Below the pieces are notes generated by a model, which was not told the DNA's origin, made no database searches, and saw only the letters and a program-made list of their open reading frames with translations. From Candidatus Saccharimonadota bacterium (GTDB taxonomy: Bacteria; Patescibacteriota; Saccharimonadia; Saccharimonadales; Saccharimonadaceae), in the NCBI GenBank assembly GCA_905373795.1, contig CAJPUO010000001.1, positions 124,001-188,000 of the forward strand: a stretch of 64,000 bases of DNA. The letters are read 5' to 3'. Shown in pieces: positions 15,664 through 25,177 of this stretch (position 1 is the first letter of the stretch; every line of letters starts with the position of its first letter). A program made the position numbers and the translations under genes.

Positions 15664-16551
15664 ATGCAGCCAGAATTACAAAACCAGCAACCGTATCAGC
15701 CGCCAGTACCGCAGCAAGCCAATGCGGCTATTTCTGACGGTAATGTTCCACAGCAGCAGTCAATCGGTTCCGGGCAGCAGCCAGCAAACCAAACGCCTAA
15801 GGCGCAAGCGCCAAAAGACAAGAAGAAAAACGCCGCGATCAGCACCCAAAACACGTTGTTATTCTCAGAGATGCGCGAGAATATGATTATTATGAGCGAC
15901 GGCAGTTTTCGAGCAGTGGTTGAATGCCAATCGATTAACTTTGACTTGATGAGTGCAAGGGAGCGGGAAGGCGTTGAGTTTAGCTACCAAAACTTCCTTA
16001 ATTCGCTTTATTTTCCTGTACAGATTTTAATTCGCTCGCGGCGGGTGGATATTGGGCCATACCTTGACCGGCTGGCAGAAATTCGCCGCAACCAAGATAA
16101 TATGCTTTTAAACGTGCTGATGGACGATTATATGGATTTTATTGACGCGCTGGCCCAAGAGGCCAACATTATGGATAAGAGTTTTTACGTGGTGGTGCCT
16201 TATTACCAAAAGGGCGACGAGAGTGTGACTAAACAACAAGCCAAGGGTTTGTTCAACAGCTTTTTCAGTGGCAAAAAAGAAGCTTCTGTAACAAAAATTG
16301 ATCAAGTAACCTATGCGAAAGCGAAGGATGAGATTAAAAACCGCCTCGATTCGGTGATGAGCGGTATGTTCCAGATGGGCGTCAAAAGCCGCCAATTGAA
16401 CACTAGAGAATTAGGCGAATTGCTTTACGTGTCATATAATCCCGATACATCATCCAGAGAATCGCTAACAGCTATTGACCCGAGCGAGCTGACAACCACT
16501 TACATCACCAAAGGACAAGGCCAGCCGCCAACAAGAGGGGGATTACTATAA
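15664..16551 (+). CDS. VirB4 N-domain-like (TraC-like) protein
   Basis: 295 residues from ATG 15664, which follows AAGGTGGG; a GTG nine bases earlier overlaps that site. The first ~60 residues are Gln/Pro-rich. From there it reads NTLLFSEMRENMIIMSDGSFRAVVECQSINFDLMS, like the N-terminal domain of VirB4/TraC ATPases, with FPVQILIRSRRVDIGPYLDRL after it. There is no Walker motif, so it is not itself an ATPase. A separate N-domain protein next to a full VirB4 is common in these bacteria. Its stop overlaps the ATPase start (TAATG), implying equal production and possibly a complex. Confidence 0.78.
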   Translation: MQPELQNQQPYQPPVPQQANAAISDGNVPQQQSIGSGQQPANQTPKAQAPKDKKKNAAISTQNTLLFSEMRENMIIMSDGSFRAVVECQSINFDLMSAREREGVEFSYQNFLNSLYFPVQILIRSRRVDIGPYLDRLAEIRRNQDNMLLNVLMDDYMDFIDALAQEANIMDKSFYVVVPYYQKGDESVTKQQAKGLFNSFFSGKKEASVTKIDQVTYAKAKDEIKNRLDSVMSGMFQMGVKSRQLNTRELGELLYVSYNPDTSSRESLTAIDPSELTTTYITKGQGQPPTRGGLL

Positions 16552-18401
16552 TGGCAAAAAAGAAAGACGCTATTGATATCGCAGCGCAGCAGCGGGCGCG
16601 CGAACAAGCCGAAGTCGAACAAGCTTTTCTGACAGGCGTCAGAACGATGCGCGATTTTATCGCGCCCAGCAGCCTGGAGCTTCATGCCGACCATTTCCGT
16701 TTGGGCGCAAAATACGGCCGAACGATGTATGTATACGGTTATCCGCGGCAAATCTACACCGGCTGGCTCAGTTCGGTGATTAACATCGACGAAGTTCTGG
16801 ACATTAGCATGTTTATTTATCCGGTCGATACTCAGGTGGTGCTTAATAATCTGCGTAAAAAAGTGACGCAGCTGGAAGCTACCATGAATATTAATACGGA
16901 AAAAGGCAAAGTGCGCGACCCGGCTTTGGAGGCGGCTTTGCAGGACGCCGAAGAATTGCGCGACCAGCTGCAAATTGGCGCCGAAAAGTTTTTCCGCTAC
17001 GGATTATATATCACGATTTATACTGACAGCATGGATGAATTGAATTTCGTGCAGCATAAAATTGAGACAATTTTCGGCCAGCAGCTGGTATTTTCGAAAG
17101 TCGCTTCCAGCCAGCAAGAACAGGGGCTGAACAGTACTATTCCGCAATTAACCGACGAACTGCAGGTTCGCCGCAATATGAATACCAGCGCTATTTCTAC
17201 CAGTTTCCCGTTCACATCAGCCGATCTAACCGACGGCAAGGGTGTGTTATATGGTATCAACATGCACAATAACGGCTTGGTGATTTTCGACCGTTTTTCC
17301 TTGGAAAATGCCAATATGGTGGTATTCGCTAAGTCTGGTGCCGGCAAATCGTTCACTGTCAAATTGGAAGCGCTGCGCAGTATGATGATCGGCTCGGACA
17401 TCGTGATTATCGATCCGGAAAACGAGTATCAGAAACTATGCGACGCAGTCGGCGGCAGCTATATCCGCTTGAGCCTAAGCAGCGACACGCGTGTTAATCC
17501 ATTTGATTTACCGAAGGTAATCGACACCGACGAGGCGGATGATGCCCTGCGGGCCAACCTGGTAACACTGCATGGTCTATTGCGGCAAATGTTGGGCGGT
17601 CTCCAATCTGACGGACAAATTACATCCGGACTATCGCCGGCAGAAGAAGCCGATATCGACCAAGCTTTGATTGACACCTACGCCCGCGTCGGCATCACCT
17701 CCGATCCGTTAACTCACCATTCGCTACCGCCGACAATTTCCGATTTATACGACACCTTGCTGCATATGGGCGGTACTGGTCCGGCGTTAGCACAGCGGCT
17801 GCGCAAATTTACCGCTGGTACATTTGCCGGCATTTTCTCGCAACAATCAAATATTGACATTAACAACCGGATGGTAGTATTTAATATACGCGATTTGGAG
17901 GACGAGCTGCGGCCAATTGCCATGTATATCGTGCTAAACCACATCTGGAATATTACCCGCACCGACCAAAAACGGCGCATGCTGATCGTTGACGAGGCCT
18001 GGCAGCTAATGCGCTACGATGATTCGGCCAGCTTCTTATTTTCTTTAGCAAAGCGCGCCCGCAAATACCAGTTAGGATTGACCACTATCACCCAGGACGT
18101 AGAAGACTTCGTCGGTAGTAAGATGGGGCGGGCAATCGTTTCCAACTCGTCAATTCAGCTGCTTCTTAAACAATCCACCAGTGCCGTTGATGTCTTGTCG
18201 CAAGTCTTCAAATTGACCGAAGAAGAACAAAAGCGGTTATCTAACTTCCCAGTTGGGCAAGGCCTATTCTTCGCCGGACAAAACCACGTCCACATCCAAA
18301 TTCAAGCCAGCGACACCGAATATAACTTAATAAACACCAGCCCGGTAGCCAAGCAAAAACGGCCGTCAGAAATCCCGGTCGGCGGGTACGGAGACGTGTA
18401 G
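16551..18401 (+). CDS. virB4: VirB4-family T4SS ATPase
   Basis: 616 residues. ATPase that powers type IV secretion or pilus assembly at the inner membrane. Walker A is KSGAGKS at residues ~261-267, Walker B is RMLIVDEAWQLM near 475-486, and a later TITQDVEDF plus SNSSIQLLLKQ form the usual C-terminal motifs. The N-terminal ~200 residues match the VirB4 assembly domain (FRLGAKYGRTMYVYGYPRQI). Length is at the short end of the family. GAGGGG precedes the start, which overlaps the upstream stop. No VirD4 coupling protein, VirB11 or relaxase is found nearby, so this cluster looks like a secretion or contact device, not a conjugation unit. Confidence 0.94.
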   Translation: MAKKKDAIDIAAQQRAREQAEVEQAFLTGVRTMRDFIAPSSLELHADHFRLGAKYGRTMYVYGYPRQIYTGWLSSVINIDEVLDISMFIYPVDTQVVLNNLRKKVTQLEATMNINTEKGKVRDPALEAALQDAEELRDQLQIGAEKFFRYGLYITIYTDSMDELNFVQHKIETIFGQQLVFSKVASSQQEQGLNSTIPQLTDELQVRRNMNTSAISTSFPFTSADLTDGKGVLYGINMHNNGLVIFDRFSLENANMVVFAKSGAGKSFTVKLEALRSMMIGSDIVIIDPENEYQKLCDAVGGSYIRLSLSSDTRVNPFDLPKVIDTDEADDALRANLVTLHGLLRQMLGGLQSDGQITSGLSPAEEADIDQALIDTYARVGITSDPLTHHSLPPTISDLYDTLLHMGGTGPALAQRLRKFTAGTFAGIFSQQSNIDINNRMVVFNIRDLEDELRPIAMYIVLNHIWNITRTDQKRRMLIVDEAWQLMRYDDSASFLFSLAKRARKYQLGLTTITQDVEDFVGSKMGRAIVSNSSIQLLLKQSTSAVDVLSQVFKLTEEEQKRLSNFPVGQGLFFAGQNHVHIQIQASDTEYNLINTSPVAKQKRPSEIPVGGYGDV

Positions 18402-18416
18402 TATAATTGAGGATAT

Positions 18417-21380
18417 ATGGCAACAAAAACGAGACCGCCAAGGATTGACTACACCACTGATGACAGAGCCGACGAGAGACTTAGTCCTGCCGAGCAAGCT
18501 AGGTTTGATCAAGCCCAGGCTGATTTCGGCGAGTCAGAGTTAAGCGACCGCGAAAAAGCTGCCATTGCTGGTCTTGAATCTCAGTTCGGCGATTCTGAAT
18601 CTGATATAGACGGCCGTCGAATTGACGCCGCCAGCGAAGCCGCCGACAGGCAAGAATCTTCCGCGCCGCAAGGAAACGGACTCTACCAGCCAGCGGCCAA
18701 CAAAGGTTCTGGTAGAAAACAGCCCTTAACGTTAAAGGGTGTGTTAAAAAAGAGCGGACCAGCAGGCATTATAACCGCCCTCATTGGCGGCGGAGCATTT
18801 ATCGGCGGATCAATGGCAGGACCGATGCTATTATTGTTTAATTTGGAAGCTAACTCCGTTGACCAGAACGACTCTGCCTCAGTAGCCAAGGAAACCCGAT
18901 TTATGAAAACCCTTAAGCATATGCTAAAGGATCGAGGGTATAAAAGTAAACTTGGTACTAAAATGGGCAAGATATCCAACAAGGGCATCTCAAAGCTGTC
19001 TAAAAAGGGAGTTGTCCCCTACAATAAAGATGGCAGCAAGTTTGACATCGGCAAAAAAGGGTATCCAGATCATCAACCAGATAAATGGTCTGTTAATGGC
19101 GGAGAACCGATGGATAAAGATAAATTATTTGATTATCTGAATCAAAAAGGCAATGAGAAACAGGCTAGTGCAGTTTTTGGCAGATACGGCGCGTTTAAGA
19201 TGCGCGTCAAATCCTGGGTAGGAAAACACATTAAAAAAAGCTTTCTTAGTAAATTTGAACTTAAAAGAAATGGCGGACTTGCCAAAAAAATAGACAAAAA
19301 ATTAAAAATAAACGAGCGCTTCAACAAGTTTAAAGAGAAATTCCCAAAGTTTGACTCAAGCAAGGCGGGAGAGAAGCTTACAGGAAAAGTAAACAAAAAC
19401 ATGACTAAAGCTAAGGTGGGCGGTTTTATTTATCTTTTAGCAACCGCCACCTGCGTAGGCGTAAAAATACCAAGCATGGTAGCAACCGCAGTAACTGCCA
19501 TACAGCTTCTCCCCATCGTAGGCGTTGCTTTTGATACTGTTTTAACGCCATCATCAAAAGCCAAAGCAGCGGGATTTGGCAGCGGATTTACTGCTGAGCA
19601 GATGGATACAGTTGGCACAGTGCTAACCGAAAGAGGTACTGTTGAGGGTTCTAAAAATACCGAAGGAGCAGCGGTAGATTCACCGCTACTGATGGCGTCT
19701 CTTGGGGTAATTAAGAATAAGCAAGCGATTTCCGACTTTGCGCCGGGTTATAGCATGATTACCAGCCCAATCGTTCAAGGCGCTAAATCAGTCGGAGATA
19801 AACTTGAGCCTTTCTGTAATGTCGTATTAGGTCCTCTGGCTATGTATGCTTCTATGGGCGCCGAAGCGGCTATGGCGGCTTGGACAGGCGGCTTTTCTTC
19901 TCTTGTTAGCTGGATAGGTAAAGAAATCATAAAGGATCAGATCGGCAACTGGGTGAGCGGACTTGTTTCGGGAATGCTTGGACCGGTGTTTAAGGGTTTG
20001 GCTGAAAACGATATGCTACCAAAGGCTAGATTTAAGGATCTGGGCGACGCGCTGGGTGTTGGCTTAGCAGCATTCTTCTCGTCTGGAAGCATGGCGCAGA
20101 TGTTACCAACCTTAAAAACCAGCCAACTAGCCGATTTTGGCAAAATCCAACTAGCCAACGAAGAGTTCCAAAAAAGAATGGATATCGCATCGCTAAGCCC
20201 GTTTGACACTTCCAGCAAATACACTTTCATGGGTAGTATCGTCCGTAATATGGGCAATATGATGCTGGCAAACGGAACATCTGACGGGTCATTTATGTCT
20301 ACATTGTCTAATATACTGAAACTACCCTCATTCGCTCTGTCATTCTCGTCAACTGCTCACGCTAAAAGCGCTATATATTCAGGAAGCTACTGCGACTACG
20401 GCAAGGAATTCCAGCAAGACAGCGACGAAGGAATGCCAGCAGTAAACATGGCAGGACTACCATGTACTGGCATCACAAAGGGTCAGGCTAGTATGTCAAC
20501 CGAGGAAGCTATCTCAATTGCTGAAGACGAAGGCTGGATTGACGACAGCAAGGACATACCGGAAAACGCCACAATAGAGGACATGAAAAGCAGTGGATAC
20601 TTAAAAGCAAACACACCGCTAACAGAGTTTATCGAATCATGCAGCGACGCAAAAGAAGGCGACTATTGGACTAACATGAACAGTTGCACTGTACCAGATA
20701 GCGCATCGTCAGCCACCTTGGACAAGACAAGGACTTCAGAATCTACAGGATTAAAAGATGAAAACGGCAACGATGTCAGTTACACGGCAGAAAAAGAGGG
20801 AGTAGGAGAGGCTACTGCCAATACTATAAGCAACAAAAAACTAGCAGCGATGTCGGTATTATTGCTTGATTTCCAGGTTGCTCAGTCGATGAACGGCGAG
20901 GATGAAGAGGATGATTCGGGGGGCAGATCGAAGGGTTCTACCGGTACCGGTACCGGCGATGCGGTAGTAAAAGCCGGCGAACAGTTCTTTGAATATACAT
21001 ATCTGTGGGCTGGCGGACATGGCAGCCTTGAAGAACTAAACGGAATTATAGAAGGAGTAAAGAGCGGGTCTCTGGCAAAAGGGACACCAATCTTAGATTG
21101 TTCTGGGTTTGTAAGAGCATCTCTATACATTGCTTACGGTATTGATATAGGCGGCGACAGCACCAGCGGTTATCCGTCAAACCCTAAGCTTAAGGAAATT
21201 AGCTCATCGGAAGCAGAGGCTGGCGATGTTGTTTGGAGACAGGGACATGTCGAGATAGTGACTGGGAGAGTTGATGGAAAAATTTATTCGCAAGGAGCCC
21301 GCGGGCCAAACAACGGCGGACCGATTGGCGGACCAGCCGACGCCAGCTGGGGAACTAAATTCTTTAGGATAGCAAAGTAA
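18417..21380 (+). CDS. Large membrane-anchored NlpC/P60 peptidoglycan hydrolase
   Basis: 987 residues. A disordered N-terminus precedes a membrane helix at ~115-140 (AGIITALIGGGAFIGGSMAG), then a Lys-rich section and two further hydrophobic stretches (~345-370, ~475-520). The C-terminal ~130 residues are an NlpC/P60 domain: the catalytic Cys is in LDCSGFV near residue 893, and the His in QGHVEIV near 943. Such enzymes cut the peptide stems of murein, as T4SS-associated hydrolases do when opening a path through the wall. TATAAT lies nine bases before the ATG. The next gene overlaps by one base. The very long middle is unlike simple P60 enzymes and may be the apparatus-binding part. Confidence 0.85.
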   Translation: MATKTRPPRIDYTTDDRADERLSPAEQARFDQAQADFGESELSDREKAAIAGLESQFGDSESDIDGRRIDAASEAADRQESSAPQGNGLYQPAANKGSGRKQPLTLKGVLKKSGPAGIITALIGGGAFIGGSMAGPMLLLFNLEANSVDQNDSASVAKETRFMKTLKHMLKDRGYKSKLGTKMGKISNKGISKLSKKGVVPYNKDGSKFDIGKKGYPDHQPDKWSVNGGEPMDKDKLFDYLNQKGNEKQASAVFGRYGAFKMRVKSWVGKHIKKSFLSKFELKRNGGLAKKIDKKLKINERFNKFKEKFPKFDSSKAGEKLTGKVNKNMTKAKVGGFIYLLATATCVGVKIPSMVATAVTAIQLLPIVGVAFDTVLTPSSKAKAAGFGSGFTAEQMDTVGTVLTERGTVEGSKNTEGAAVDSPLLMASLGVIKNKQAISDFAPGYSMITSPIVQGAKSVGDKLEPFCNVVLGPLAMYASMGAEAAMAAWTGGFSSLVSWIGKEIIKDQIGNWVSGLVSGMLGPVFKGLAENDMLPKARFKDLGDALGVGLAAFFSSGSMAQMLPTLKTSQLADFGKIQLANEEFQKRMDIASLSPFDTSSKYTFMGSIVRNMGNMMLANGTSDGSFMSTLSNILKLPSFALSFSSTAHAKSAIYSGSYCDYGKEFQQDSDEGMPAVNMAGLPCTGITKGQASMSTEEAISIAEDEGWIDDSKDIPENATIEDMKSSGYLKANTPLTEFIESCSDAKEGDYWTNMNSCTVPDSASSATLDKTRTSESTGLKDENGNDVSYTAEKEGVGEATANTISNKKLAAMSVLLLDFQVAQSMNGEDEEDDSGGRSKGSTGTGTGDAVVKAGEQFFEYTYLWAGGHGSLEELNGIIEGVKSGSLAKGTPILDCSGFVRASLYIAYGIDIGGDSTSGYPSNPKLKEISSSEAEAGDVVWRQGHVEIVTGRVDGKIYSQGARGPNNGGPIGGPADASWGTKFFRIAK

Positions 21381-21877
21381 TGAATAATAACTACTTAATA
21401 AAATCTTTAAAACCAGCGATTATTATATTTATCATTTCTGTGATTATTATATCGATAATTTATACTATAATGAGTATTGTGATATCTAATAATAAACAGC
21501 AGGACATTCTTAAGCGCAGAAGCAGTGATACTAACATTAGTAGTCAGCCCAACAATTCTAGATTTACTGGTAAAATACATAAAGGAAGCTTAACTATAGA
21601 CAATATAAAAGACGATTTGCTGTCTAATCAGAATATATATATTAGTCAGCAAGAAAATATAGACAAGTGGGCAATAATAGTGGTTGAACCAACTGACCAT
21701 TCTACTGACCAAGCATTACTTGTTTATCACCACGTCAATAATACTTATAAAAGAGTTTTAGGGCCAGGAACTTTGTTTACTAGACAAAATTTTACAGATC
21801 AGAAAATTCCCAACAGCGTTATAGATAAAAGTTTGATTATTAAGAAGTTCCTATCTTCTCAACCGGGAGTATCATAG
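21380..21877 (+). CDS. Small bitopic membrane protein of the secretion cluster
   Basis: 165 residues starting at the TAATG junction with the hydrolase gene, so it is translated together with it. One strong membrane helix at ~14-36 (AIIIFIISVIIISIIYTIMSIVI) follows a short basic cytoplasmic end, and the remainder should be outside. The outer part contains short strands (KWAIIVVEPTDHSTDQALLVYHHVNN) and no Cys. I recognise no family. The base composition is noticeably more AT-rich than the VirB4 part of the cluster. Possibly a structural or accessory component of the secretion machine. Confidence 0.7.
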   Translation: MNNNYLIKSLKPAIIIFIISVIIISIIYTIMSIVISNNKQQDILKRRSSDTNISSQPNNSRFTGKIHKGSLTIDNIKDDLLSNQNIYISQQENIDKWAIIVVEPTDHSTDQALLVYHHVNNTYKRVLGPGTLFTRQNFTDQKIPNSVIDKSLIIKKFLSSQPGVS

Positions 21878-21878
21878 T

Positions 21879-23357
21879 ATGAAAAAGATAGCCGCCGTAA
21901 CATTTGCCGTGCTGTTAATTTTTTCTAATATATTATCGCCTGTAGTACTAGCCGAAGAAAAAGAATACACAAAAGAACAATTAGATGAAATATACGGAGA
22001 CCAGAACATAAAATGGTTTAGATGCGGAAACGAGAAAGTGCGCAAAGGCGAGGGTGGAGACGGAAACGGTGGCAGCAGTTCTGCTAGCGTCACCGGAGCT
22101 AGCGCCTCCGGAGAAGATCCGGTTAGTAAGGGCGGAAACTTATCCGCCAAGTTAATGGAAATTAAAGATGCCACAAAGTTCGCCGAAGCCATAGACACTT
22201 GGATTAAAAACAATGCCCCCTCTAACTCGCCCTTTTTAAATATTAAGACTGGCGAAATGGCAATCGCTGGCGGTAAGCGAGCTGGTATAAATCCAATTTT
22301 ACCGTTAATAATATCCAGAATGGAGTCTACTTTCGGTACTGCTATACCGGGCGGCAATAATGCCTACGGAAGAACGGCTACTGATTCTCAGCCTCATGTA
22401 GAAGCTGCAGGTCGTAAATGGTACGCCTGGGATACTCTAGAACAATCATTATATGATACAAAAAACAACAACGACATGTATATGTATCTTAAAGAGGTAT
22501 ATAGCCAAGAAATGGAGCAGGGTATTGAGGCGGTGATGATGAAATACGCACCGCCAAACGACGGCAACGATACTGTAACCTACATTAACAACCTAAAAAA
22601 ATGGTCTAATGAAATATACGACTTGGCTGGCGATTCAATAAACAAGGCAAACCTCGGCACTCCAGGAACAACCACGGTATCGGGCGGCGGCGATGAATGT
22701 GACGATAGTAGTAGCGCTAGTTCAGCATCCTCTTCACTGGGTAATTTTAATGTTTATTATCAAACAGACTATCCAAACGACTTATTTGACCCCGCTTGCG
22801 GTAATATAGATGCCTGTGGATGTGGCACAACTTCATTAGCCATGGTGCTATCTACCCTCCTGGGAGATAAAACTATAACTCCAGTCACTATAGCTAAAGA
22901 AGCTCGCGAAGGAGGACATACGGAGGGAGCCGGTACAAGACATAGTGCTTTCACAGCCATACCGACCGCTCATGGGCTAAAGTCAGAGAGTATTGGTACT
23001 GATATATCAAAAGCCAAGGAGGCTTTATCTAGCGGAAAATATGTTATAGCCAACCCTCAACATGGCATATTCACGAGGTCGGGGCATTTTATTGTACTAC
23101 GCGGATTGACTAGTGATGGTAAAATACTAGTAGCGGACCCTAATAAAGAAAACACTATAAGTGGAAATCAGGCATGTAGCCACGGTGGTGGTGGATGTAC
23201 AACAATATCTGCCGATGCATCATCAATGAAAGATTTGAATGGCGATGGTAAGATTAGCTATACTGAGAATTCGGCAGGATTTACAGACGACCAAATAATG
23301 AATGCAGGAGCCGTAAGGGCTATGTGGGTTATAGGTAAAGACGACATTAGGGCATAG
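21879..23357 (+). CDS. Secreted bifunctional wall hydrolase: glucosaminidase-like plus C39-like peptidase
   Basis: 492 residues. Signal peptide (MKKIAAVTFAVLLIFSNILSPVVLA). Residues ~95-250 resemble a lysozyme/glucosaminidase domain (INPILPLIISRMESTFGTAIPGG..NAYGRTATD), with E at the ISRMESTFG position as probable catalytic acid. After a Ser/Ala linker, residues ~290-440 fit a C39-like papain-fold peptidase: CGCGTTSLAMV (Cys near 313), SGHFIVLRG (His near 401) and VADPNK (Asp near 419). Near the end, DLNGDGKISYTE is an EF-hand/dockerin-type calcium loop. It follows the previous stop by one base. Together with the NlpC protein it gives the cluster two murein hydrolases. Confidence 0.82.
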   Translation: MKKIAAVTFAVLLIFSNILSPVVLAEEKEYTKEQLDEIYGDQNIKWFRCGNEKVRKGEGGDGNGGSSSASVTGASASGEDPVSKGGNLSAKLMEIKDATKFAEAIDTWIKNNAPSNSPFLNIKTGEMAIAGGKRAGINPILPLIISRMESTFGTAIPGGNNAYGRTATDSQPHVEAAGRKWYAWDTLEQSLYDTKNNNDMYMYLKEVYSQEMEQGIEAVMMKYAPPNDGNDTVTYINNLKKWSNEIYDLAGDSINKANLGTPGTTTVSGGGDECDDSSSASSASSSLGNFNVYYQTDYPNDLFDPACGNIDACGCGTTSLAMVLSTLLGDKTITPVTIAKEAREGGHTEGAGTRHSAFTAIPTAHGLKSESIGTDISKAKEALSSGKYVIANPQHGIFTRSGHFIVLRGLTSDGKILVADPNKENTISGNQACSHGGGGCTTISADASSMKDLNGDGKISYTENSAGFTDDQIMNAGAVRAMWVIGKDDIRA

Positions 23358-23360
23358 AGA

Positions 23361-23831
23361 ATGAAAAAGCGTATTATTACAGCATTGCTATTTATCATAA
23401 TAACATCGGCATTATTGTTTTTTTATTTACTAAATGAACCTGCCCCTACGGATAAGAATTTTACAGGTGGTGAAGCTATTACTAGTAGGTTTATTTATGT
23501 CAGCGGTAGTCAAGGCTGGAACCAAAAAGTGAATTATAGAAATAAATATAAAGTTGCGCTAGGCAATATGCTAACAACAAAAATGGAGAAGAGTATTATC
23601 AATTCCATAAAATCCGATATATCGTCGATAACAAACGGCAAAAACTGGCCGAAAGAGGGTTACGAGATAAAATTAAGTAATATACGACTCATTGACGACG
23701 GCTATGATTTAAGTGCTGTAGAATTTGATGCAGCAGTTGATCAGGTAAAGAGAAGATATCGTATAAAAGTCGTTCTGAATAAAAATCCAAACACTATAGA
23801 TATTAAAACAATTAATTACAACAAGAACTAA
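23361..23831 (+). CDS. Small anchored/secreted protein, last gene of the secretion cluster
   Basis: 156 residues. N-terminal helix (RIITALLFIIITSALLFFYLL) followed by an outer domain of ~130 residues with alternating strands and a central helix (NMLTTKMEKSIINSIKSDISSI). It starts three bases after the preceding stop. No lipobox, no Cys. The size and layout resemble that of the 165-residue protein at 21380, although I see no clear sequence match. Its stop overlaps the convergent dnaN stop by four bases. Function unknown. Confidence 0.7.
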   Translation: MKKRIITALLFIIITSALLFFYLLNEPAPTDKNFTGGEAITSRFIYVSGSQGWNQKVNYRNKYKVALGNMLTTKMEKSIINSIKSDISSITNGKNWPKEGYEIKLSNIRLIDDGYDLSAVEFDAAVDQVKRRYRIKVVLNKNPNTIDIKTINYNKN

Positions 23832-24925
23832 CTCTTCAGCGGCATAATAATATGCGTATAATCAGGGTTTTTAACCTGCTCGCGAATGACGCATGGCGAC
23901 AGTTTACCGTTGAAAGAAAACACGATATCGTCATCGTCAATTACATTCAAAACTTCGGTTAAATACCGCGAATTCAGCGTAATTTGGCCGTCGGCAGATA
24001 TTTCTGCGGCTGCTTCTGAGGTATTTTCCCCCAGTTCTGAAGCAATTGAATGAATCGACAATAAAGATTTATCCTTAGACGCCGTTAAGGTAATGCCGCC
24101 GCCGGACTCGCGGGCAAATAGCGCTGCAATTTTAGTGATTCTGCTAAAATCTGCTTTTTTAATCTTTATTTCAATATCCGAAGTTGCCGGAATAAGCTGT
24201 TTATAATCAGGAAATTTGCCGTCAATCAAGCGGCTGACTATTTCCATATTATCGGTCCGGAAGCAAACTTGCGTGTCGTCGAATAAAATCGTCAATTGTT
24301 CCTCGTCATCAGCGCTTTTACTAACCTCAGCCAACGTCGATGCCGGAATGATTGCCGCCAGCTCGCTATCCGATCTCATCATTTTCTTCTCTGCCAATCG
24401 ATAGCCGTCAGTCGCCGCTAAATATAAATAGCCTTCGTGCGTTTGCCAATAAATACCCGTTAGCACCGCGCGCGTTGTGTCGCTGCTGACCGCAATCTTT
24501 GTCTGGTTGATAGCCTTTTTTAAGTCTCCAGCCGTAATTTCATAGCGAACTGCGGCAGTTTCATCGACAGTCGGCAGTTCAGGATACTCATCAGCGATAA
24601 CGCCGTTAATCACCGACGAGAACTTGCCGGAAGTAATATTTAAGCGGCTGTCTTTAGCCTCAAGCTCAACTGTACCGCTTGGTAAATTGGCGATGAATTC
24701 AGATACCAAGCGAGCGGGGATAGTAATTGATCCCGGCTGGTCAATTTTAGCGCCGACATATTGGGTGGAGGCAATCTCCAGATTAGTACCGGCAATTAAT
24801 AATCTACCGCCGTCAGTCCGTAATAGAATATTATTTAAAATAGCTAGCTCATTTCTACTGGAAGCAACATCCTTAATGAGATTAAGTGCTTTGGCTAACT
24901 TTTCTTGGGCGATTGATACTTTCAT
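23828..24925 (-). CDS. dnaN: DNA polymerase III beta sliding clamp
   Basis: 365 residues, normal length. Ring-shaped clamp that tethers DNA polymerase III to DNA. The three-domain pattern is visible: start MKVSIAQEKLAKALNLIKDVASSRNELAILNNILL, the middle TDGYRLAEKKM motif (TDGYRLA is near-invariant), and the end HIIMPLKS, which matches the ...I.P.R/K.. tail. TATAAT at 24938-24933 is seven bases before the ATG and no ribosome site is present, so it is leaderless. It lies downstream of dnaA on the same strand, the usual dnaA-dnaN order, with a 252-base gap full of DnaA-like boxes. Confidence 0.97.
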   Translation of the reverse strand: MKVSIAQEKLAKALNLIKDVASSRNELAILNNILLRTDGGRLLIAGTNLEIASTQYVGAKIDQPGSITIPARLVSEFIANLPSGTVELEAKDSRLNITSGKFSSVINGVIADEYPELPTVDETAAVRYEITAGDLKKAINQTKIAVSSDTTRAVLTGIYWQTHEGYLYLAATDGYRLAEKKMMRSDSELAAIIPASTLAEVSKSADDEEQLTILFDDTQVCFRTDNMEIVSRLIDGKFPDYKQLIPATSDIEIKIKKADFSRITKIAALFARESGGGITLTASKDKSLLSIHSIASELGENTSEAAAEISADGQITLNSRYLTEVLNVIDDDDIVFSFNGKLSPCVIREQVKNPDYTHIIMPLKS

Positions 24926-25177
24926 ATTACTTATTATAATCCTTTCTTATTAATTCGCGGTGATAATAATAGGCATTGTGGAAACTGAGTAAAAAATATA
25001 TTCAAACAGGGGTGATTTGACAAATCTAGCAGTGGAAAACTCTGTGTATGAAAAGTCGGTTTTATAGTGGATATTGATGGAGTGTTCCACTGGTTGAAAA
25101 GACGCCAAATATTATACACAGTTATGCCGTTTATTAGCTCACTGCCAATTCGCAGGTTGTTCGCAGGTTTTCCACTA
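24926..25177. other. dnaA-dnaN intergenic region with DnaA-box-like 9-mers (possible origin part)
   Basis: Contains TTATACACA at 25112-25120, an exact TTATNCACA box, the near-box TGTGTATGA at 25043-25051 (one mismatch), TGTGGAAAC at 24977-24985, and several GTGGAAAAC/TTTTCCACT-like 9-mers. A 12-mer TCAAACAGGGGT at 25002-25013 recurs exactly at 26631-26642, on the other side of dnaA. No gene is visible. Either this region, the rpmH-dnaA gap, or both together may be oriC. Confidence 0.55.

Noticed and set aside
16500..16973. 157-residue minus-strand frame
   Set aside because: Antisense to the VirB4 gene pair, no start signals and no domain.
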